A DNA stretch of 9,687 nt from DASTYK01 sp964430275 (GTDB lineage: Bacteria; Gemmatimonadota; Gemmatimonadetes; Longimicrobiales; RSA9), in the NCBI GenBank assembly GCA_964430275.1, contig CAYSGF010000112.1:1-9687 (forward strand). Direction: 5' to 3'. The notes beneath the pieces are model-generated. The model was not told where the DNA came from, made no database searches, and was given only the letters and a program-made list of their open reading frames with translations. Position numbers and translations under genes: made by a program. Positions 1 through 6,690 of the stretch are shown here, piece after piece; the first letter of the stretch is position 1; each line of letters opens with the position of its first letter.

Positions 1-172
1 GACCGAGGCACAGGAGCAGCAGGCCGGATGCGAACGGATCGAGCGTACCGGTGTGACCGATGCGCCGCTCGCCGAGTGCGCGCCGCGCGCGCGCGACCAC
101 GTCGTGGGAAGTCGGGCCCGTCGGCTTGTCGACCGGCAGCACACCCTCGAGCGACTCACGCCTCGTTGTCAT
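1..172 (-). CDS. truB: tRNA pseudouridine(55) synthase TruB, N-terminal fragment (cut by window edge)
   Basis: TruB makes pseudouridine 55 in the T-loop of tRNAs in the cytoplasm. Only the first 57 residues lie in the window; the gene continues past the left edge. The visible part has the family's N-terminal signatures: GVLPVDKPTGPTSHDVV (residues 10-26), then GHTGTLDPFASGLLL (39-53) with the presumed catalytic Asp45 in the GTLDP motif. The ATG at 172 overlaps the last 17 bases of rbfA in another frame, so translation is probably coupled. The rbfA-truB order is widely conserved and supports the call. Nothing can be said about the C-terminal PUA domain. Confidence 0.93.
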   Translation of the reverse strand, partial: MTTRRESLEGVLPVDKPTGPTSHDVVARARRALGERRIGHTGTLDPFASGLLLLCLG

Positions 173-530
173 CGTCCGCCGCGTCGCTGTCCGGCAGGGC
201 CTCACTCAGGAGCCGCTCGATGCGCTGCGCGTGCTCGAGCGTCTCGTCCCATGTGAAGTGCAGTTCCGGAGCGCGGCGAATGTGCAGGCGCTTGCCGATC
301 TCACGACGGATGAACGGCGCCGCGGCGTCCAGGCCCTCGAGCGACGATGCGCGGGACTCCGGTTCGATCGAGGTCAGGTAGACCTTCGCATGATAGAGAT
401 CGGGCGTGACGTCGACCTGCGTAACCGTCAGAGCGCCGATCCGCGGATCCCGCACGTCGTTCTTCAGAATGTCCATCAGCTCTCGGCGGAACTGCTCGTT
501 CAGGCGTTCCACCCGTCGGTGCCCTGCCAT
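156..530 (-). CDS. rbfA: 30S ribosome-binding factor RbfA
   Basis: RbfA is a small KH-fold protein that binds the 30S subunit and helps the late maturation of the 16S rRNA 5' end. The 124-residue product matches the family in length and in order of motifs: an N-terminal helix (HRRVERLNEQFRRELMDIL), the DPRIGALTVTQVDVTPDL segment and the AKVYLTS strand, then a C-terminal region with LRRE-like FIRREIGKRLHIRRAPEL. The tail is acidic (residues about 113-124). The frame stays open upstream to 608, but the ATG at 530 is chosen because the family starts with this helix and because GGAG-type Shine-Dalgarno matches lie just upstream. It sits between ylxP and truB and overlaps the truB start. Confidence 0.93.
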   Translation of the reverse strand: MAGHRRVERLNEQFRRELMDILKNDVRDPRIGALTVTQVDVTPDLYHAKVYLTSIEPESRASSLEGLDAAAPFIRREIGKRLHIRRAPELHFTWDETLEHAQRIERLLSEALPDSDAADDDNEA

Positions 531-600
531 GCCTGCTCCGCTCCTGCTGCATCGTGGTGACGCGCCGCCGCGCACGGGCGCGTCGAGCGCGTCCAGCCGT

Positions 601-882
601 TCATGCAAAGCGCCGCTCCACGCCGATCACGCGCGCGCGATGTTCACGTCCGATCAGGTTGTCCGCGCTCTGGAGGACCGAGTCTGCCTGGCGAGCGTCC
701 GTCGCGACGACGCACGCCGTCAGCTCGGCCCGCTGCCACAGGTCCTGGTGTGCCGTTTCCGCGACGGACACGTTGAAGCGATCGTGGAGCTTCGCCTTCA
801 GGCTCTTCACGACGCTCCGCTTCTCCTTCAGCGACTGACAGCCGATGACCTCGAGCTGCCAGACCGCAACGCCGATGACCAT
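601..882 (-). CDS. ylxP: YlxP-like DUF503 family protein
   Basis: A 93-residue DUF503 protein, the family of Bacillus YlxP. The molecular function is not firmly established; its constant place between infB and rbfA suggests a role in ribosome assembly or translation, which is inference. Family signatures are visible: MVIGVAVWQLEVIGCQSLKEKR at the N-terminus (the strand followed by SLKEKRSVVKSLKAKL), the NVSVAETAHQDLWQRAELT segment and a C-terminal strand ending in RRFA. The frame is open upstream to 936, but the ATG at 882 is preferred because it begins the family's first strand and has GGAGAAGG 4 bases upstream. It is 141 bases after infB and 70 before rbfA. Confidence 0.9.
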   Translation of the reverse strand: MVIGVAVWQLEVIGCQSLKEKRSVVKSLKAKLHDRFNVSVAETAHQDLWQRAELTACVVATDARQADSVLQSADNLIGREHRARVIGVERRFA

Positions 883-964
883 ACGCCTTCTCCGCAACGC
901 GTCAATAGGCGGTGCGCCTGCAGGCAGCAGCCGCATGCCAGTGAACGTGCCGGCTCAGGAAATG

Positions 965-998
965 ACGGCGGGGGCGAGCCGAAGCCCACCCCCGCCGT
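965..998 (-). terminator. Strong GC hairpin with cUUCGg tetraloop between infB and ylxP
   Basis: Read on the minus strand, arms at 998-989 (ACGGCGGGGG) and 974-965 (CCCCCGCCGT) pair perfectly. The inner bases TGGGC and GCTCG extend this to a 15-bp stem with two wobble pairs, closed by a C(TTCG)G tetraloop. It begins 26 bases after the infB stop. Downstream bases are CATTTCC, so the U-tract is poor. It could be a partial terminator, an RNase-processing signal or a 3' stabiliser that lowers or separates expression of ylxP-rbfA-truB from infB. The structure is read directly from the bases; the role is inferred. Confidence 0.55.
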
Positions 999-1023
999 GT
1001 TACGTCACCATCCGTCCGTGGGA

Positions 1024-3753
1024 TCAGCCTTCGCCCGACGCCGAGCCCGCGAGCGTACGTGCGACGGACTCGATGCGGAAGCACTCGATGTGGTCGCCCA
1101 CCTTCAGGTCGTTGTAGCCTACGATGTTCAGACCGCATTCAAAGCCCTCGCGCACCTCGCGAACGTCATCCTTGAAGCGCTTCAGGCTGCCCAGCTCGCC
1201 CTCGTAGACCTGCACGGCGTCGCGCACGACCCGCACCCGGCCCTTCCGGTCGAGCATGCCCTCCGTCACGTAGCAGCCTGCCACGGTGCCGACGCGCGGC
1301 ACCTTGAAGAGTTGACGCACTTCGGCGACACCGAGCAGTACTTCCTTCTCTTCCGGCGTGAGCATGCCCTCGAGGGCTGCGCGTACGTCTTCGACCGCCT
1401 CGTAGATGATGCTGTAGAGGCGGATGTCGACACCTTCACGCGCGGCCGTCGTGCGCGCCTCACTCGTCGGCCGCACGTGGAAGCCGATCACGATGCCACC
1501 CGACGACGTCGCGAGCAGCACGTCCGACTCGTTGATCGCGCCGACGCCACGGTGGATCACGTCGACCTGCACCTCGCTCGTCGACAGCTGGCCGAGTGCA
1601 TCGCTGAGCGCCTGCACGGAGCCGTCCACGTCGCCCTTGATGATCAGGTTGAGTGTAGCCGTCTGCCCCTGCGCCAGCAGGCGGCTGATGTCGGTCAGCT
1701 TCACACCGCGGCTCTTGATGCGCAGCTGCTTCTCGCGGTCCAGCCGCTGGCGCGTCGACGCAATGTCGCTCGCCTTGTCCGCGTCCATGCCGAGCAGCAT
1801 GTCACCCGCCTGCGGCACGCCCGAGATGCCGAGCACCTGCACCGGCGTACTGGGGCCCGCCTCCTGCACGGCCTTGCCGCGCTCGTCCAGCAGTGCCCGC
1901 ACCTTGCCGTCGAAATGGCCGCACACGAAGGAGTCGCCGACGCGCAGCGTGCCATTCGTCACGAGCACGGTTGCGACCGGACCCTTGCCGACGTCGAGCT
2001 GTGCCTCGACCACGGTGCCCTGTGCCGGCCGGTTCGGGTTCGCCTTCACATCGAGCAGCTCCGCCTGGAGCAGCACCTTCTCGAGCAGCTCGTCGACGCC
2101 CGTACCCTTCTTCGCGCTCACCTCCGCGGCGAGCACGTCACCGCCGTACTCCTCCACGACGACCTCGTGCTGCAGCAGATCCTGCTTGATCCGATTCGGA
2201 TCGGCACCGGCCAGGTCCACTTTGTTGATCGCGACGACGATTGGAACGCCCGCGTTCTTGGCGTGGCTGATCGCTTCCTTCGTCTGCGGCATGACACTGT
2301 CATCCGCGGCGACGACCAGGATCACGAGATCGGTGACCTCGGCGCCGCGCGCGCGCATCGCCGTGAACGCGGCGTGGCCCGGCGTGTCCAGGAACGCGAT
2401 CGAGCGGCCGTCGCCGAGCTCCACCATGTACGCGCCAATGTGCTGCGTGATGCCTCCGGACTCGCCCGCCACCACATTCGTGCGGCGGATGTAGTCGAGG
2501 AGCGACGTCTTGCCGTGGTCGACGTGGCCCATGACCGTGACCACCGGCGGTCGCGGCTGCAGATCTTCGGCCGCGTCCTGCACTTCGTCCTCGAGCATGT
2601 CGCCGGCGTACTCCTCCTCGCGCACGGCGCGGAAACCGAACTCGTCGAGCAGCAGCTCGATCTGGTCGAAGTCGAGACGCTGGTTGATGGTGACCATCAG
2701 ACCGAGGTTCTTGAATGCGCTCGCCACGATCTGCGTGGCCGGCACATCGATCAGCTCGGCGAGCTCGGCCACCGTCAGGAACTCGTTGACGCGGACGGTT
2801 TCCGCCTCTTCCTGGGCCTTTCGCTGACGCTGCGCCTCGGCCTCCGCACGGCTCGGGGCCTCGTCGCGCCGGTGACGGCGCTTCTTGCTGCCGCCCTTCA
2901 GCTCCGCCATGACGCGCGAGATGTTCTCCTGGACCGCCGCTTCGTCGACGCGCCGCGACTTCTTCTTCTTCTTGTCCTTCGCCTTGCGCCGCCCATCGGG
3001 CGTGAACCCTTCGGCCTGGATGCGGACCTGGCCACCAGGACCCGCGCTCGCAGCGGGCGCCGGCGTGGCCGGCTTCTGCGGTGGCTGCGGTTGCGGCGCC
3101 GGTGCGTTGCGACCCAGCACGTCTGCGGCACGACGCAGGCGCGGCCGCTGCTCCGGCGTCGGCACGCGCGGCGCGCGCTCCTCCGGCACGGCAGTCTCCG
3201 CGCTCGCCGCCGGGCGTCGCGCTGCATCCGTGTCGTCGGCCGCCGGACCCGCCTGCACCGCTTCCGGCTCCTCCGCGTCTTCCGCCTCTTCGATCGCGGC
3301 GGCACCCACGTCTTCACCGGCAGCGTCCGCGGCTTCCGCCGCCTCTGCCGCGATGGCCTCTGCAGCGTCCGCCACCGGACTTGCCGTTTCCGGCTCCTCG
3401 ACCTCGTCGCGATCATCCAGGAACGGCGAGACCGGCTCGCCACGCGCGGCTGCCGGCGCCACGATCTCCGGTTCCGGGTGCGCCGCCGCTTCCTCCGCCT
3501 TCGCTGCTTCGACGTCCGCCTTCTTGCGCCGGCGCCGCCGCGCGGGCGTCGCGTCCTCGATCACCGCCTCGATCGCTTCTTCCTGCTCGTGTCCCGCGCG
3601 CCGCTCGCGCTCCATGCGCGCGCGCAGCTTCGCGACCGTCGCGTCGTCTACGGTGGAGGCTTCACTCCGTACCGATGCGCCGAGACCCCGCAGAAGCGTG
3701 ATCAGCTTCTCGGGCTCGATCTTGAATTCTCGTGCTACTTCGTATACGCGCAT
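1024..3753 (-). CDS. infB: Translation initiation factor IF-2
   Basis: IF2 is the GTPase that places initiator fMet-tRNA on the 30S subunit and promotes 50S joining. The 909-residue product has an IF2-N helical module at residues 1-50 (RVYEVAREFKIEPEKLITLL). A long Ala/Glu/Pro-rich linker follows (about 55-300) with basic patches KDKKKKKSRR and KKRRHRR. A second IF2-N module is at about 322-377. The G domain has P-loop GHVDHGKT at 409-416, DTPGH at 456-460 and NKVD at 510-513. The domains that bind ribosome and fMet-tRNA come after it, ending near residue 900. A GTG at 3756 precedes the ATG in frame; I take the ATG at 3753 because GAGGTGG is then better spaced and family members begin MRVYE. 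It lies 47 bases after the L7Ae-like gene. Confidence 0.97.
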   Translation of the reverse strand: MRVYEVAREFKIEPEKLITLLRGLGASVRSEASTVDDATVAKLRARMERERRAGHEQEEAIEAVIEDATPARRRRRKKADVEAAKAEEAAAHPEPEIVAPAAARGEPVSPFLDDRDEVEEPETASPVADAAEAIAAEAAEAADAAGEDVGAAAIEEAEDAEEPEAVQAGPAADDTDAARRPAASAETAVPEERAPRVPTPEQRPRLRRAADVLGRNAPAPQPQPPQKPATPAPAASAGPGGQVRIQAEGFTPDGRRKAKDKKKKKSRRVDEAAVQENISRVMAELKGGSKKRRHRRDEAPSRAEAEAQRQRKAQEEAETVRVNEFLTVAELAELIDVPATQIVASAFKNLGLMVTINQRLDFDQIELLLDEFGFRAVREEEYAGDMLEDEVQDAAEDLQPRPPVVTVMGHVDHGKTSLLDYIRRTNVVAGESGGITQHIGAYMVELGDGRSIAFLDTPGHAAFTAMRARGAEVTDLVILVVAADDSVMPQTKEAISHAKNAGVPIVVAINKVDLAGADPNRIKQDLLQHEVVVEEYGGDVLAAEVSAKKGTGVDELLEKVLLQAELLDVKANPNRPAQGTVVEAQLDVGKGPVATVLVTNGTLRVGDSFVCGHFDGKVRALLDERGKAVQEAGPSTPVQVLGISGVPQAGDMLLGMDADKASDIASTRQRLDREKQLRIKSRGVKLTDISRLLAQGQTATLNLIIKGDVDGSVQALSDALGQLSTSEVQVDVIHRGVGAINESDVLLATSSGGIVIGFHVRPTSEARTTAAREGVDIRLYSIIYEAVEDVRAALEGMLTPEEKEVLLGVAEVRQLFKVPRVGTVAGCYVTEGMLDRKGRVRVVRDAVQVYEGELGSLKRFKDDVREVREGFECGLNIVGYNDLKVGDHIECFRIESVARTLAGSASGEG

Positions 3754-3800
3754 CACACCACCTCGACGATTGCTGCTCGAACCCTTCTACGACCCGTGTC

Positions 3801-4106
3801 TCACTCCAGCAGGCCCGCGACGCGGCGCGCGAACCCGGCATCCGTGATGCCGACGGCACTGGCCGGTGGGCGGCCCACCGCGTCCCCGAGATCGGCCCGC
3901 GTCCCTACCTCCTGGTAGCGGACGCCATTCGCCTCGAAGAGCGGAATCAACTTGTCACGCGTGTTCGCGCTGATGTCGCCAGCAACCACCACGAACTGCA
4001 GGGTACCGGCCCGCGCGGCGTCTCGTACCCGCTCCGTACCGGAAAGAACCGCGCCTGCCCGGGCCGCCAGGCCGAGCAGGCGCAGCGCCGCCTCATTCGC
4101 GCGCAT
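3801..4106 (-). CDS. L7Ae/YlxQ-like RNA-binding ribosomal protein
   Basis: A 101-residue protein of the L7Ae/L30e/Gadd45 fold, corresponding by position to YlxQ, a K-turn RNA-binding protein of unclear exact role encoded between nusA and infB. Typical features are the N-terminal helix (ALRLLGLAARAGAVLSGTERV), the strand FVVVAGDIS (about 38-46) followed by NTRDKLIPLFEANGVRY, and a C-terminal ASAVGITDAGFARRV segment. The ATG at 4106 overlaps the last 14 bases of nusA in another frame, and no convincing Shine-Dalgarno is seen, so it is probably translated by coupling to nusA. The frame is open upstream to 4253, but that extension is Arg-rich shadow sequence lying inside nusA. The usual ylxR gene is not present before it. 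Confidence 0.85.
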   Translation of the reverse strand: MRANEAALRLLGLAARAGAVLSGTERVRDAARAGTLQFVVVAGDISANTRDKLIPLFEANGVRYQEVGTRADLGDAVGRPPASAVGITDAGFARRVAGLLE

Positions 4107-5550
4107 CCCCCGTGTCGCTGCGTTCCGTCGTACTCGGCGGCGCGGCCGCGCCGCGCGTCCCCTTCGGCAGCGGCAGGCCGAGGATATCGGCCGCAAACTC
4201 GCGCGCCTCCGCCAGCTCCGCTTCCGACGGCCCGCCCGCGGCGGCCGCGCCATCCTCGCTCGCGTCCTCCACGGTCAGCGTTTCGATCAGTCCGAGCACC
4301 CTGTCCGCATCCTCACCGGTGATGCCGGGAATGCGCAGCAGGTCGTCACGCTCCAGATCGATGATATCGAGAAAGCTAGTATATCCGGCGGATTCCAGAG
4401 CCGCCAGCGTCGGCACGGGCAGATCGAGCTCCCGGATCGGGAAGTCGGCCACCTCGTACTCCGGCTCGCCGCCGCCGAACAGCGCCGCATCGGCACCCCG
4501 CTCGAGCCATTCGCGACTGCCGTACAGATCGATCTGCCAGCCGATCAGCTGGCTGGCGAGGCGAACGTTCTGACCGTTGCGCCCGATCGCCAGCGACAGC
4601 TGATCCTCGTCGACGATCGCCGTGATCACGCGCCGTCCCGACTCACCGAGCACCTTCGCGACCTTGGCCGGCGCGAGCGCACGGCGCGCATAGATCTCCG
4701 GATCCGGATGCCATGGTACGATGTCGATCCGCTCTCCGCCCAGCTCGCTCACCACGGCCTGCACGCGCGAGCCCTTGAGGCCGACGCACGCACCGACCGG
4801 ATCGATCGACTCGTCGCGCGACGTGACTGCCAGCTTCGTGCGCCCACCCACTTCGCGCGCGATGCCCTTCACCTCCACGATGCCCTGGTAGATCTCGGGC
4901 ACCTCGAGCTTGAAGAGTGCGGCAACGAATTCGGGCGCGGCGCGCGACAGAATGAGACGCGGCCCCTTGGGCGTCTCCTCCACCTTCTTCAACACCGCGC
5001 GGATCGGCTCTCCCTGACGGAACCGCTCGCGCGGGTTCTGCTCCTTCCACGGGATGATCGCCTCGGCGTCGCGCGACTTGTTCAGCATCACGACGATCTT
5101 GCCGCGCTCGACCTGCTGCACTTCCCCCGACAGCAGTTCGCCCACGCGGCTCTCGTACTCATCACGGATCTTGTTGCGCTCGCCTTCACGCACCCGCTGA
5201 ATGATCCGCTGCTTCGCCGCCATCACGGCGTTACGGCCGAAATCCTGAAAATTGACCGGGATCTCCTGCACGTCGCCGACTTCGAACTCCGGATCGTCCC
5301 ATTGCGCCTCTTCCAGCGAGACTTCGCGCGACGAGTCCTCGACCTCGGCCACGACTTCCTTCAACACCGTGATCTTGATGTCGCCCGCTTCCTCGTCGAC
5401 GCGGATCTCCGCCTCGACGTTCGGACCGTAGCGCCGCGCCAGCGCGGCCATGATGCCGTCCTTGATCAGATCGTGCAGATCGTCGCGCGAGAGATTCTTG
5501 TTTGCGATCATCTCGCGGAACGCTGCCAGCACCTGTGTCGCGTCAGCCAT
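4093..5550 (-). CDS. nusA: Transcription termination/antitermination factor NusA
   Basis: NusA binds RNA polymerase and nascent RNA, modulating pausing, intrinsic termination and antitermination. The 485-residue product has the polymerase-binding N-terminal domain (about 1-132) and an S1 domain (about 136-203, with GELLSGEVQQVERGKIVVML). KH1 (about 205-278) carries the GLKGSRV loop at 257-263, and KH2 (about 282-345) carries GRNGQNVRLASQL from 323. A single helix-hairpin-helix segment follows at about 380-425 (DLLRIPGITGEDADRVL). An Ala/Glu-rich tail ends with a helix containing EFAADILGLPLP. The ATG at 5550 has AAGGA 8 bases upstream. It is 34 bases after rimP, and its stop overlaps the L7Ae-like start. 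NusA can act on intrinsic terminators such as the one in the rimP leader, so autoregulation is plausible. Confidence 0.97.
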   Translation of the reverse strand: MADATQVLAAFREMIANKNLSRDDLHDLIKDGIMAALARRYGPNVEAEIRVDEEAGDIKITVLKEVVAEVEDSSREVSLEEAQWDDPEFEVGDVQEIPVNFQDFGRNAVMAAKQRIIQRVREGERNKIRDEYESRVGELLSGEVQQVERGKIVVMLNKSRDAEAIIPWKEQNPRERFRQGEPIRAVLKKVEETPKGPRLILSRAAPEFVAALFKLEVPEIYQGIVEVKGIAREVGGRTKLAVTSRDESIDPVGACVGLKGSRVQAVVSELGGERIDIVPWHPDPEIYARRALAPAKVAKVLGESGRRVITAIVDEDQLSLAIGRNGQNVRLASQLIGWQIDLYGSREWLERGADAALFGGGEPEYEVADFPIRELDLPVPTLAALESAGYTSFLDIIDLERDDLLRIPGITGEDADRVLGLIETLTVEDASEDGAAAAGGPSEAELAEAREFAADILGLPLPKGTRGAAAPPSTTERSDTGDARE

Positions 5551-5584
5551 AAGCCCGTTCCTTCTCGTCCCCCGAACCGTCGGT

Positions 5585-6082
5585 TCAGCGTCGGTCTTCC
5601 CAACGGAAGACCAGGTGCGCCCGCGCGATCTCGTCGCGGGCGACCTCGACTTCCGACCCGTCCATCAGGCGCACCCGGACATACTCCTGCCCGCCGCGCT
5701 CGCTCCAGCCCAGCAACTCGCCTTCCAGCCGTCGTGCCCGTCCCGCCAGTACGCCCTTGCCGCGCAGCGCAATCTCCTCGCCGGTGAACCGCTCGAAATC
5801 GCGCGGCCGCACGAGCGGTCGCTCCAGCCCCGGCGATGAGACCTCCAGCGTGTAGCGCTCCGGTACGCCGGCCTCCGACTCCAGGTACGATTCCAGCGCC
5901 CGGCTGACCTTCGTGCAGTCCTCGACCGTGACGCCCGCACCCTTCGGCGCGCCCCCCGGTACATCGATCCGCACCCGCAGGATCGGCCGCGTCTTCGAGC
6001 CCGCTCGCTCCAGCTCGACGAGCTCGTAGCCGAGCCCCTCGATCTGCTGCTCCAGCTCGCCTTCCAGCGTCTCGTCCGACAT
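5585..6082 (-). CDS. rimP: Ribosome maturation factor RimP
   Basis: RimP binds pre-30S subunits and is needed for efficient 30S maturation. The 165-residue protein has the RimP N-terminal alpha/beta domain (about 8-85; GYELVELERAGSKTRPILRV and the VTVEDCTKVSRALESYLE helix). The family signature YTLEVSSPGLERPL comes next, then the SH3-like C-terminal domain (about 95-160) ending in IARAHLVFRWEDRR. The ATG at 6082 is preceded by only a weak AGG/GAG Shine-Dalgarno and, about 13 bases upstream, by the U-tract of a strong terminator hairpin. It is the first gene of the minus-strand operon continuing with nusA; a sigma70-like promoter lies about 75-105 bases upstream of its start. Confidence 0.95.
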   Translation of the reverse strand: MSDETLEGELEQQIEGLGYELVELERAGSKTRPILRVRIDVPGGAPKGAGVTVEDCTKVSRALESYLESEAGVPERYTLEVSSPGLERPLVRPRDFERFTGEEIALRGKGVLAGRARRLEGELLGWSERGGQEYVRVRLMDGSEVEVARDEIARAHLVFRWEDRR

Positions 6083-6094
6083 GGGCCTATCTCA

Positions 6095-6124
6095 ATAAAA
6101 AAGTGGGGGTCCCACCCCCACTTT
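6095..6124 (-). terminator. Rho-independent terminator in the rimP leader (end of OsmC operon / possible attenuator)
   Basis: On the minus strand AAAGTGGGGGT (6124-6114) pairs perfectly with ACCCCCACTTT (6110-6100) across the loop GGG, giving an 11-bp stem. The distal arm runs into TTTTTTATT, a good U-tract. This is a convincing intrinsic terminator for minus-strand transcription. It lies about 100 bases after the OsmC stop but only about 13 bases before the rimP ATG, and downstream of the best rimP promoter. It therefore either ends OsmC transcripts only, with leakage into rimP, or works as an attenuator of the rimP-nusA-infB operon. Confidence 0.85.
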
Positions 6125-6126
6125 AA

Positions 6127-6146
6127 CGGCCGCAGCCCCCACGGCC
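6127..6146 (-). promoter_or_regulatory. Upstream leader hairpin and possible antiterminator strand for rimP
   Basis: Between the predicted transcription start (about 6151) and the terminator, GGCCG (6146-6142) pairs with CGGCC (6132-6128) around a 9-base loop. This region also carries a second copy of GTGGGGG (6142-6136), identical to the ascending terminator arm. It can pair with CCCCCAC of the descending arm (6109-6103), which would break the terminator. The leader thus has the parts of a two-state switch. Pairing is seen in the sequence; regulation is inferred, and the 11-bp terminator looks more stable than the 7-bp alternative. Confidence 0.4.
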
Positions 6147-6157
6147 CGGCAGACCGG

Positions 6158-6186
6158 AATATAGCGACATGCCGGAACGCCATCAA
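6158..6186 (-). promoter_or_regulatory. Predicted sigma70-type promoter of the rimP-nusA-infB operon
   Basis: On the minus strand TTGATG (6186-6181) and TATATT (6163-6158) are separated by exactly 17 bases. They match the -35 consensus at 4 of 6 and the -10 consensus at 5 of 6. Transcription would start near 6151, giving a leader of about 69 bases before the rimP ATG that contains the terminator. It lies in the gap between the OsmC stop (6226) and rimP. A TATATT box stands out in such GC-rich DNA. Confidence 0.65.
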
Positions 6187-6225
6187 GGCCAGGCGGCTGC
6201 GCGGCGCGTGACTGTACCTGAGGGT

Positions 6226-6690
6226 TCAGGCGACCTCGTCGATGTCTGCGCTCCACTCGACCCGGACTGCACCCTTCAGGCTGTGTGCGGTCGGGCACTT
6301 GTCACGATGCCGCGCCAGCGCACGATCCACGGCTTCGCGGCTGCCCGCGGGGATGCGCAGCGTGTAGTGTACGTGGATGGCGGTCAGGGTGACCATGCCG
6401 TCGACGATCTCGTTCGTGCCCTCCACTGTCGCCCCGATCGCCTCGGGCGCCAGATCGATCCCGCGCGCTGCCAGCGCGCCATTCAAGGTACCCAGCATTC
6501 AGCCGCCGGTCGCGGCCACGATGTAATCGACGGGCAGTGGCAGGTTGCGCTCGTCATCGAGTCGGTAGTGCGCCTTGATCGGGCCGTGCACACCCACCTC
6601 GAAGCTCTCGCCGGTGGCGAGCGTGAGACGGCGGTGTGTGCCTGCGACTTTCGCGACGCTCGCGCGCGCGACGTACAGGGGCTCAGTCAT
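6226..6690 (-). CDS. OsmC-family peroxiredoxin-like protein, predicted selenoprotein (UGA at codon 64 read as Sec)
   Basis: OsmC/Ohr-fold proteins reduce peroxides with a reactive cysteine in the motif GGC and a resolving cysteine further on. Here the frame runs 154 codons with one in-frame TGA (6501-6499) at codon 64, exactly where the first cysteine belongs: DYIVAATGG-U-MLGTLNGALAARGI. The second cysteine, Cys132 in DKCPTAHSLKG, is intact, and both halves read as normal OsmC sequence in one frame. A hairpin with a GG loop follows the UGA as expected for a bacterial SECIS. The ATG at 6690 has AGGAGG at ideal spacing (6 bases) and overlaps the end of the preceding four-cysteine gene by 8 bases. 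OsmC-like selenoproteins are, to my recollection, known from environmental sequence. The alternatives are a nonsense mutation, a sequencing error, or a split gene restarting at the ATG directly after the UGA. sel genes are not visible here. Confidence 0.82.
6455..6486 (-). promoter_or_regulatory. Candidate bacterial SECIS element in the OsmC gene
   Basis: In the mRNA downstream of the UGA (6501-6499), GCGCGCT (6479-6473) pairs perfectly with AGCGCGC (6469-6463), leaving the loop GGC (6472-6470). If the closing U-A opens, the loop is UGGCA. The loop begins 26 bases after the UGA, within the 16-37 base range usually accepted for bSECIS elements, with G in its first position, as needed for SelB recognition. 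A weaker lower stem (6486-6483 with 6458-6455, including one G-U pair) is possible below an internal loop. GC-rich coding DNA makes such stems by chance, so the placement and the GG loop are the main support. Confidence 0.65.

Noticed and set aside
3754..3756. GTG at 3756 as the infB start
   Set aside because: The adjacent ATG at 3753 has better Shine-Dalgarno spacing and fits the family N-terminus; the difference is one residue.
406..3918. Very long open frame on the plus strand opposite infB (about 1170 codons)
   Set aside because: It is antisense to the clearly identified infB, DUF503 and rbfA genes. It has an Arg/His/Leu-rich composition typical of shadow frames in high-GC DNA and no recognisable domain.
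5574..5586. GAACCG/CGGTTC palindrome at the end of rimP as a terminator
   Set aside because: The arms are separated by one base, so a hairpin would lose inner pairs, and there is no U-tract. Probably chance within the rimP-nusA junction.
3952..5787. Long plus-strand open frame opposite nusA and rimP
   Set aside because: Same reason: the minus-strand nusA and rimP are unmistakable, and the plus-strand translation is Arg-rich with no family signature.
6226..6498. Separate 90-codon gene starting at the ATG right after the OsmC UGA
   Set aside because: The two halves form one OsmC fold in the same frame. A protein beginning after the active-site position would lack the first half of the fold, and no Shine-Dalgarno of its own is seen.
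6226..6690. OsmC as a pseudogene with a nonsense mutation
   Set aside because: The only stop is UGA at the redox-cysteine codon, the rest is intact, the ribosome-binding site is strong and a SECIS-like hairpin follows. Not fully excluded without sel genes or relatives.
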